49,154 nt of DNA from contig BFEA01000072.1 of assembly GCA_003427395.1 (NCBI GenBank), positions 3,627,704 to 3,676,857 of the forward strand, in the 5' to 3' direction. Both the position numbers and the translations under genes were made by a program. The notes below the pieces were generated by a model. That model saw only the letters and a program-made list of their open reading frames with translations. It was not told the origin of the DNA and searched no databases. Positions within the stretch are counted from its first letter, which is position 1; each line of letters begins with the position of its first letter. Shown piece by piece: positions 42,632-49,154 of this stretch. The stretch is from Chara braunii (Eukaryota > Streptophyta > Charophyceae > Charales > Characeae).

Positions 42632-43030
42632 GTCGTTCGTTGGCAACCACCCTCCAGGTGCCACCGATGACACTGGTTGCTCTGTCACTTTTCGTCAGAG
42701 AAGGGAAGGAGGAACCCAGTTGCAGCTTGCACCTGTAAAGACGACGTTCTGCGGAGACAGGATGGCCACGTCTTGCTGAGGATCTTACAGTATCCGGCCG
42801 TCCAGCGGTTTGTGCGCAGTGGCAAAAATGCGCGGGCAAGATAAGCTAATGACTACATGGGAAAGGTGATTCTGGAGCAGCACATCTGTCAGGCAGTTCG
42901 CGATGTCATGGGGAGATAAGATGAGCAGTTGGGAACAGATCAGATCCTTCAGAGCTGTGCATCCAGGGAAGCGATACCCCGTCCATCCGTTAGTGTACAG
43001 GTGGGGAAGAAGTTTGTTCTTCTTTGTTGA
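42632..43030. other. no gene recognised
   Basis: No ORF or repeat supported. Confidence 0.4.
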
Positions 43031-43173
43031 TTTGGACCATTTCTCGATTTATGCGTGTCATCTTGCGCAGGGCCCATGCTAATTAGCCTTCTCTGTATCG
43101 TTCATCTTGCACAGGGACCATGCTCATTAGTCTTCTCTGTATCGTTCCGATGTTAACGGATGGCCCGAAGCAC
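43031..43173 (-). pseudogene. U6 snRNA pseudogene with internal 44-bp duplication
   Basis: On the minus strand: GTGCTTCGGGCCATCCG, GGAACGATACAGAGAAGACT, AGCATGGTCCCTGTGCAAGAT, then a second ACGATACAGAGAAGGCT...CCCTGCGCAAGATGACACGC, and the U6 3' end AAATCGAGAAATGGTCCAAA. The ACAGAGA box and part of the internal stem-loop are therefore present twice (offset 44 bp), giving 143 nt against about 102. There is no T-run after the 3' end; an A-rich stretch follows, which suits a retrotransposed pseudogene. Confidence 0.85.
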
Positions 43174-43401
43174 CGGTAAGAAGTTTTTGGCGCCATTGAA
43201 ACATCTGGTGACAGTCCCGATCGACAGGAACGCAGGAGATCTGGTCATGATGTGTCCCTCTCCAGCTACCAATGCTGTGTATAAAGAAGCGGAGGGCAAG
43301 AGTGAGCTGGATGTACGGTAGTAGGGGGGATGGGGGGATGGGGGGATGAGGGATAGGTGAACTCGGGCACAGCTTGGGATAAACTGGGAGCCCCGAACAA
43401 C

Positions 43402-43463
43402 GGGCCTAGCTCAGTTGGTATACCCACGAACTGTTGAAATCCAGACCCAAGTTCGAATCCAGA
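43402..43463 (+). pseudogene. tRNA-like sequence (tRNA-Asn-type anticodon loop), pseudogene or SINE head
   Basis: GGGCCTAGCTCAGTTGGTA carries a perfect A-box, and AAGTTCGAATCC is B-box-like. The loop ACTGTTGAA resembles a GTT anticodon. The 3' side (CAGAGACA) does not pair with GGGCCTA, so there is no acceptor stem. An A-rich stretch follows at 43480-43505. A decayed tRNA or a tRNA-derived SINE head fits. Confidence 0.55.
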
Positions 43464-43572
43464 GACAATCAGATGAGCAGAGGAAGAAAAAAGAAAAGAA
43501 AAAGTGGGAGCCTGGAACCCGCAGGCAAAGATAGGTGGGGCTTAAACCTTACCCAATTCCTTGGTCGGAGAC

Positions 43573-43651
43573 CTTTTTTTTTTTTTTTTCCAAATGCTCC
43601 AATCTATTCGTGGGGAGCAGCACGTGCTGGAAACCGGGTCCAGCGTCCCAT
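43573..43651 (-). mobile_element. SINE-like family copy F (short form)
   Basis: On the minus strand: GGGACGCTGGACCCGGTTTCC, AGCACGTGCTGCTCCCCACG, AATAGATTGGAGCATTTGG, then a poly-A of about 17 nt (the T-run 43573-43589). Hairpin GCTGGA...TCCAGC is perfect; the distal hairpin is absent as in copy C. Confidence 0.75.
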
Positions 43652-43689
43652 AAGGACATTTACAGCTTCAACAAGGATCTTTTTTGAGA

Positions 43690-44990
43690 AAAATTGAGAA
43701 GACCTCCCCCTGCCAGCATTGATTACCCTGGAATCCAGGGGATTAACTGAGCAGGGAACGTCCTTTGATGGTAATGAAAATGAAAAGAACTATGCAGAAG
43801 CCAAGGAATTAATTCCGGTTAACCAGGATGGATCAAAATTGGAAAAACATGCAACCCCTGAAGCAGACAACCAGAACAGTCCTGCCTCCGTCATCGAAAG
43901 GAAGAACCTCAAGCTGATCCAGGTGGAGTTCGTGGCCAGTGGCCGGTACCCGCCGAGATACGCGGTGCCAATGGCATCCACCCCAACTGCCTCCATCCAA
44001 GTCTCATCCGTCCTCCCAAACTCTGTCCTCGTGAAGAATTCCAGAGGACCTCATCCCTCCCAAACTCTGTCCTCGTGAAGAATTCCAGAGGACCTCATCT
44101 CAGCAGGGGGCGAGCACCATCATCACCCTGAAATTCCTTGCCCCCACAAGAATTCCAGTCTCCGTCCTCAAGGAGGTGAACCAGCACTACCCACTATCCA
44201 ACGCCAATCGCATCTGATAAGAGCTCCCCCTAGCCGGTACCCGTCAAGCAGCCCTATTACATCCCCCTCTCCGAAGAATCATTTCATGCCCCTTGGCCCC
44301 TATTTCAAAACAAGTCCCCCGGAACTCCACAAGATGCTCCACTTGGCCATCCCACAGAGCCCATGTTCAAAACTCTGACCTACCTCTTGGATTTTTAGCC
44401 TGCCCATTCATGAAAGATTTCGCAGAGTTCCTAGAAGACTCCTGTCCTTGATCTGCCCCCGTCGAGTGGAGCCCCCTTCTCCTCAATGACCCCAGCTCAG
44501 GACAAGCCCCCTAGCGGACCACCGCTCCCTCAAAAACAAGCAGTTCCCACTAAAAGCCTGTCCCGCAGAATGACAGTCCCCCAACCCCCCATCCCAACTC
44601 TCTCCATGTGGAACAGCCCCCCGAGGACAACCCTAAAACCACCTCCTCCCTTCACCCATTCTCTCCACGACACAGAGGGGAAAAGAGAGGACAACACCTC
44701 TCCATCGTGAAGAGAAACAGAGTTGCCCTCACTCTGATCAGAAAACCTCTCCCTCCTGTCCTTGAGCTGCCCCCGTCAAGAGGCGACCCCTTCTCCTCAT
44801 TGACCCCAGCTCGGGACAAGCCCCCTAGCGAACCGCCACTCCCTCAAGAACAAGCAGTTCCCACCAAAAGCCAGTCCCCGCAGAACGGTGGTTCTCCCAA
44901 CCTCCATCCCTACCCTCTCCGTATGGAATAGCCCCCTGACACCAACCCTGAGAAACCACCTTTCCATCACCAAACGAAAAATAGGATTAG
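43690..44990 (+). pseudogene. decayed proline-rich ORF with internal repeats
   Basis: A plus frame from about 43690 to 44078 looks coding (charged, then AVPMASTPTAS). A 44-bp tandem duplication (44013-44056 and 44057-44100) breaks it. Downstream, two ~250-bp repeats start at 44441 and 44755 (offset 314). They encode similar proline-rich segments (DKPPSGPPLPQKQAVPTKS against DKPPSEPPLPQEQAVPTKS) in different frames. A third shared word, GACCTACCTCTTGGATTTT, occurs at 44380 and 45106. I do not recognise the protein; a gag-like or other repeat-rich retroelement protein is possible. Confidence 0.4.
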
Positions 44991-45947
44991 TCTACTCCCC
45001 TGCATACTCATTTTTTGAGTCGAAATTTAGAAATGAATTTTAGCCAATTATTTTTTAAAGATTGGGATCAAGACACGAAAACCTAGAAATTTCAAAACCA
45101 AAAGACCTACCTCTTGGATTTTAGCCTCGAATCAAAATTCAGAAAATCGAGACCTATCGTTCCTGCGTGCATACAGACAGCCGGGCTGCGGCTGGCCAGA
45201 GCGCTGAATTCTCTTCTTCAGGAGAGACTAGGAACAAATCACTTTGGCCTCAAAGCTACCCTTCTCACCTGAAGGCATATTTTGGACGAAGCTGGGCAAA
45301 TGGTTAGTTCTTTGGGACAGACTCATGGACTTTGTATCTATCTATGTAGCTGTGATATCAAGGAGTTGTTTACCTTTCTGCCCCACCATGCCATAGGTCG
45401 ACCGACTGCTTCAGAAGTGGGAAAAGAGGGGCTTTCACCCACTAAGTCTGAGCAGGAGGGGGAAAGTGGTTGTCCTCAGAGGGGAAGAGCATGGCAGCTG
45501 GTCAGTTTCGAGCTTTCAATCACATTTCGAGTTCCAGGACCATAAGGACCTGTTTTTTCCCCCTTACTTTTTTAACATACTCTGTGAGAGGTCGATTCTG
45601 AGACACAGTGGAGGCCTACTGACGGGGAAGAATTCAAGCCTCGTCTCTTGCCTGCACGCTCTGTGCGAAATACGGGTCTGATTTATGTAGCACTCTAGGG
45701 CCTAGGCAGCGATCGCCGGCTGGTGCAGGGTGTCAGGCTCGTTGGTGACATCATTCTTTTTTTTTCCTTTTTTTTTGATGCTCACAGGACCCACGCCAAC
45801 CTACTGATCGTTCTTCTTCTTCGTTTTTTTTTTTTTTTTTTTTTTTTNTGATGCTCACAGGACCCNCCCCAACCTACCTCTTTGTCGTTCTTCTTCCTTA
45901 GCGTAACCCCGGCTTCCCCATCTCTGTAACCCCTCCTTCGCCATCTA
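44991..45947. other. no gene; T-runs and a short repeated segment
   Basis: GATGCTCACAGGACCCACSCCAACCTAC occurs at about 45777 and 45850, each preceded by a T-run; Ns at 45848 and 45866 lie in or beside the second. No ORF is supported. Confidence 0.5.
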
Positions 45948-46600
45948 GGGGCCACTGTTGGCCCGACCTCGGATATACCGGACAGCAGTCGCAGGCACCA
46001 GCTCTAGGCCAGGACCACTTCTCCCAGCCGTATTGAAGCACTATCGAACGAGCCCTGTCTCAAGGGTACTTCAGTCGCCAGGCGTGATCGTCCTATACAT
46101 TTTTTTCCTATGAGCACCACCCTGGGTTGGTCAGAGAGGGAGTATTCCATAGGGCCACCCCTAGGCAGTGTCCAATGGTCCTACCCTGACCAAGGTCTTA
46201 CCCAAGACAGCTCCTGATGCAATCCAAGCGACATGTTCCTAGCATAGCCTACGGCAATTTCCCCATCCAGGGGACACTGTTGGCCCTACCTCTGATATAC
46301 CGTACAGCAGTCGCAGGCACCAGCGCAAGGCCAGGACAACCTCTCCCAGCCCTAGTTGAAGCACTATCGAACGAGCCCTGTAGCACGGGTACTTCGGTAG
46401 CCATGCGTGATCGTCCTATACACTTCTTTCCAATGAGCGTCAGCCCGGGTTCGTCAGACAGGGAGTTTCCATAGGGCCCCACCTAGGCAGTGTCTAGTGG
46501 TCCTACCCTGACCAAGGTCTTACGTGAGACAGCCCCTGATGCAATCCGGGCGCCATGTTCCTAGCATAGCCTATGGATACTCCCTAGGTCAGGGCTGCTC
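45948..46600. repeat. two tandem ~322-bp units
   Basis: GGTCCTACCCTGACCAAGG lies at 46178 and 46500. Flanking blocks repeat in order (GATATACCG, CAGTCGCAGGCACCAG, GAAGCACTATCGAACGAGCC, CGTGATCGTCCTATACA, CTAGGCAGTGTC, GATGCAATCC, CATGTTCCTAGCATAGCCTA). A partial third copy lies at 46890-46975. Confidence 0.85.
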
Positions 46601-46725
46601 CGTGGAATTCAGTTCCAAAATGACCTGGAGTGGCACACAGGGGGACTGACACACAGTTTCGAAATGTCCAGGCCACTCCAGGACACAGTTTCAAAATGCC
46701 CAGGCCTACTAGCATAGCTAGGGGG

Positions 46726-46771
46726 ACTGGCCTGGAGTGGCCTGGACTGGCCTGGACTGGCCTGGAGTGTA
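46726..46771. repeat. (GGCCTGGACT)n minisatellite
   Basis: Four to five units of GGCCTGGAST in tandem. Confidence 0.8.
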
Positions 46772-46865
46772 ATCCGGCCATGATATAATCCTGATAGGTA
46801 CTGAGGCTGCTCTAGAGTTGGCTTAGGTTAGACACTGCCTAGGGTTACACTGCATAGGCTTAGGT

Positions 46866-46914
46866 TAGACACTGCCTAGGGAGTATCCATAGGGCCACAC
46901 CTAGGCAGTGTCTA
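46866..46914. repeat. perfect 15-bp inverted repeat
   Basis: TAGACACTGCCTAGG (46866-46880) pairs with CCTAGGCAGTGTCTA (46900-46914) across 19 nt. The left arm also occurs upstream at about 46828, and the right arm belongs to the partial third 322-bp unit. Confidence 0.85.
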
Positions 46915-46975
46915 GTGGTCCTACCCTGACCAAGGTCTTACGTGAGACAGCCCCTGATGCAATCCAGGCCGCTCT

Positions 46976-48133
46976 GATATCAGTTTGCAAGGGGACTCTC
47001 ACTCGTGCATCTTCCATGTCCAGGTGATCGTGCAGATATGGAAGTCCATGCCAAACTCATGAGAATCAAGTTTGCCTTCTTCCTCAAAATCGCCACAAGA
47101 CAATCACAGTTGTCAGATACCGCACACATGAAAACATAGATGATGCAGCTATGTTGAGCCCACCTCACAAATATGCCACATACTTGCAACTTTGAGATAG
47201 CAGGCCAGGCACAATTTCACAAGTGGGTTCAAGTTGAAACTCCAATGCGGCTTCCCACCACGCTAGCCCTTCTACCCGCTGATACAAAGATACAGATCAG
47301 AGTCAACACAGTCTTTGTGTGCTGCGATCCCTACTAGACAAGCATGTCTACTCTCCTCTCGCTCTCTCGATAGGATCTCTCCCTGAATATGGAAGTGGTG
47401 CTCCAACACGATGGCTCACTTTCCACCAAGCAAAAGCTCTCTTCTGCAACGCTCAACCCAACAGCACAATCCCACTCCAAAAATAACATAAAACAACAAC
47501 TAGCCGATGGCAGCAAGATAGGCCGAATGCTTCAGCTATGGCATCCTTCACCATGACCCAACACCACACCGAATGAATTCAGAAAATGACGGACTCGAGA
47601 GTTTTGTCTGCCGGGGTACTTGCCCCCTTGCCCTGGAACTGTCTGGAGAATCTTGCTGGAGGCACACACTACCGCGCAAATGGTACCAAACATTGACTTT
47701 AGGCACGTACAAGAACAGGTCTCAGGTTCAAGACTCCACAAGCTCAGTCAATATAAAGGTTCTGGGTTCAAACCTTGGCAGCAACACTCGTGCATATAAT
47801 ACAGCACGGCAGCCAACAGCAACAGCAACAGGTCTCGGGATTGAGCCACGGCATGCTAGGAAGGTGAAATCCTTTCAGTACTTTCCCTGCTGACAAAGCG
47901 TGCCCGGGATGACTTGATTTTTCATTTTCTCTATCTTGCTGGTTCTTATTTTTGACTGTTTGTGATGTCACTTGTTTCTGTAGGGAGAAGTCCATGCTGG
48001 GCCGGCTGGTTTTGTTGATTGTGATACCGCAGTCTGCAGTTGTTTCTTCAGGCAGTCAGTGGTGGAGGAGGTAGGGAGAGGAGGTAAGTGTGACAGACGA
48101 GGAAGCTGAATCGATATCAAGGTGGGCTTGGTG
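46976..48133. other. upstream region of the oxidoreductase gene; tRNA-like fragment; possible 3' splice site
   Basis: No ORF is convincing in 46976-47880. AGCTCAGTCAAT and GGGTTCAAACC at about 47742-47775 resemble A- and B-boxes of a tRNA-derived fragment. A T-rich stretch ending TTTCTGTAG (47975-47983) looks like a 3' splice site and could start a 5'-UTR exon of the following gene. An in-frame TGA at 48107-48109 bounds its coding region. Confidence 0.4.
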
Positions 48134-49154
48134 ATGGCGGAATCCGTCAGTGCTGGGGAGGAAATCACGGCGAGGGCCACAATGGAGACGACGATTGGCA
48201 GCCACAGTAGAGGTGGAGGTCAAGGTGGGCACTCCAGGCTGGACGTCGTTGTCTTTGGGGCAAGCGGATTCACGGGCAAGTTTGTCGCGGCTGAACTTCT
48301 GAAACGTGCATCGGAAGATGCAGCACGAACTGGACGTAAATGGAGCCTGGGTGTGGCGGGTAGAAGCAGGGAGAAGCTGGAGTCCCTGGTGGAGGCATTT
48401 TCCCACCTGGGGCATGCTCGTGGGGTGGATGTTGCCATTATTGTGGCGGATGCAACCGACCCTCAATCTTTGGCGGCAATGTCTCAACGAACACGCCTAG
48501 TTCTCAACTGTGTGGGTCCTTTCAGGTACTGGGGTGAACCGGTTGTTGCAGCCTGCATAGAAGCGGGAATTGACTATTTGGACATAACTGGGGAGGCAGA
48601 GTTCATGGAGAGAATGGAAGCAAAGTACCATTCTAAGGCTGTCGACAATGGCTCGATAGTTGTATCCGGTTGTGGGTTTGACTCAGTGCCAGCTGATCTG
48701 GGTGTACTGTACACGGCGAGTAAGTTCCAGCCACCTTGTGTGCCACACAGTGTTGAGTCTTTTGTGACTTTCCATGCTGGAAAAGAGGGGGTGAGAGGGC
48801 ACTACGGCACGTGGGAAACCGCAACGATGTCCTTCCGTCACGCAGAAAGCTTCAGGAAATTTAGAGCCACGCTACCAAAGCGGTTACAGCCAGATATTCC
48901 TGGTCCAGCTGCCCAGCGGCCGAAGGGCTCATACTGGGAGGAGCGAATGCAGGCATACGCTTTACCCTTTCCCGGATCGGATGCATCGGTAGTGAGGAGG
49001 ACACAGCAGACCCTTTGGGCACGGCCGAGAAGTCTGTTGCCAGCATTCTCGGATGAGCCCTGCAGGCCTGAGGAAGAAGCTAGCTCATCAAATGCAGATG
49101 GTCAAACTGCTGACAAAGTGTCAGCAGGGCTGCTGGGCAGTTTTCGCCCTGTTC
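48134..49154 (+). CDS. saccharopine dehydrogenase-like oxidoreductase, 3'-truncated by window end
   Basis: ATG 48134 (G at +4, in-frame TGA at 48107) opens 340 codons with no stop to the window edge. After a ~37-residue Ser/Gly-rich N-terminus comes the Rossmann nucleotide-binding fold: VVVFGASGFTGK (38-49), AGRS (75-78), ADATDP (105-110), NCVGPF (125-130), YLDITGE (148-154) and GFDSVP (181-186). These are hallmarks of the SCCPDH family, which includes the Arabidopsis At5g39410-type proteins, usually 430-460 residues, so about three quarters are present. The family is named for similarity to lysine-pathway saccharopine dehydrogenase, but its own substrate is unclear; members are placed on mitochondria, peroxisomes or lipid droplets. 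No intron interrupts the visible part. This is the only intact host gene in the window. Confidence 0.92.
   Translation, partial: MAESVSAGEEITARATMETTIGSHSRGGGQGGHSRLDVVVFGASGFTGKFVAAELLKRASEDAARTGRKWSLGVAGRSREKLESLVEAFSHLGHARGVDVAIIVADATDPQSLAAMSQRTRLVLNCVGPFRYWGEPVVAACIEAGIDYLDITGEAEFMERMEAKYHSKAVDNGSIVVSGCGFDSVPADLGVLYTASKFQPPCVPHSVESFVTFHAGKEGVRGHYGTWETATMSFRHAESFRKFRATLPKRLQPDIPGPAAQRPKGSYWEERMQAYALPFPGSDASVVRRTQQTLWARPRSLLPAFSDEPCRPEEEASSSNADGQTADKVSAGLLGSFRPV

Noticed and set aside
43402-43463. Functional tRNA-Asn gene
   Set aside because: A- and B-boxes are good, but the acceptor stem cannot form and no T-run terminator follows.
47720-47800. Functional tRNA gene
   Set aside because: Only box-like motifs at wrong spacing; no cloverleaf.

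Overview
The window looks like a repeat-rich, gene-poor stretch of a nuclear genome from the green (streptophyte) lineage. The evidence is an Arabidopsis-type telomeric repeat (TTTAGGG), two plant-type U6 snRNA-like sequences, and a plant-style saccharopine-dehydrogenase-like gene. There are also plant-like LINE, chromovirus and Penelope-like remnants, long (GA)n/(GT)n microsatellites, and a Nextera mate-pair junction adapter left in the assembly. A charophyte such as Chara is my best guess. That is an inference from composition and element content, not a database match.

Only one intact host gene is convincing: a 5'-complete, 3'-truncated saccharopine-dehydrogenase-like oxidoreductase at 48134-49154 (+). 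Most of the rest is mobile elements in decay. A LINE spans about 7.2-15.7 kb, with a Q-rich ORF1, an endonuclease, an RT and a C-terminal zinc knuckle; it is broken by stops, frameshifts and an inserted, partly unsequenced block. A Penelope-like RT fragment (30.2-30.8 kb) has a hammerhead-like core on its 5' side and telomeric repeats on its 3' side. A chromodomain fragment of a Ty3/gypsy chromovirus lies at 31.5 kb. There are two copies of a foldback MITE and six copies of a SINE-like family whose RNA hairpins covary between copies.

The block from 18.9 to 29.1 kb has almost no credible coding sequence but is unusually dense in hairpins. These come in several tandem families whose stems change in a compensatory way between copies while the loops stay fixed. 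The clearest is an array of 11 hairpins around a TAAGTT loop at 22.0-22.9 kb. I regard this block and the hammerhead-bearing elements as the most interesting content.

Two N gaps (13293-13853 and 38794-39154), single Ns in microsatellites and the adapter-flanked 136-bp duplication at 24.4-24.7 kb show that this is a draft assembly. Several short tandem duplications break otherwise continuous reading frames.
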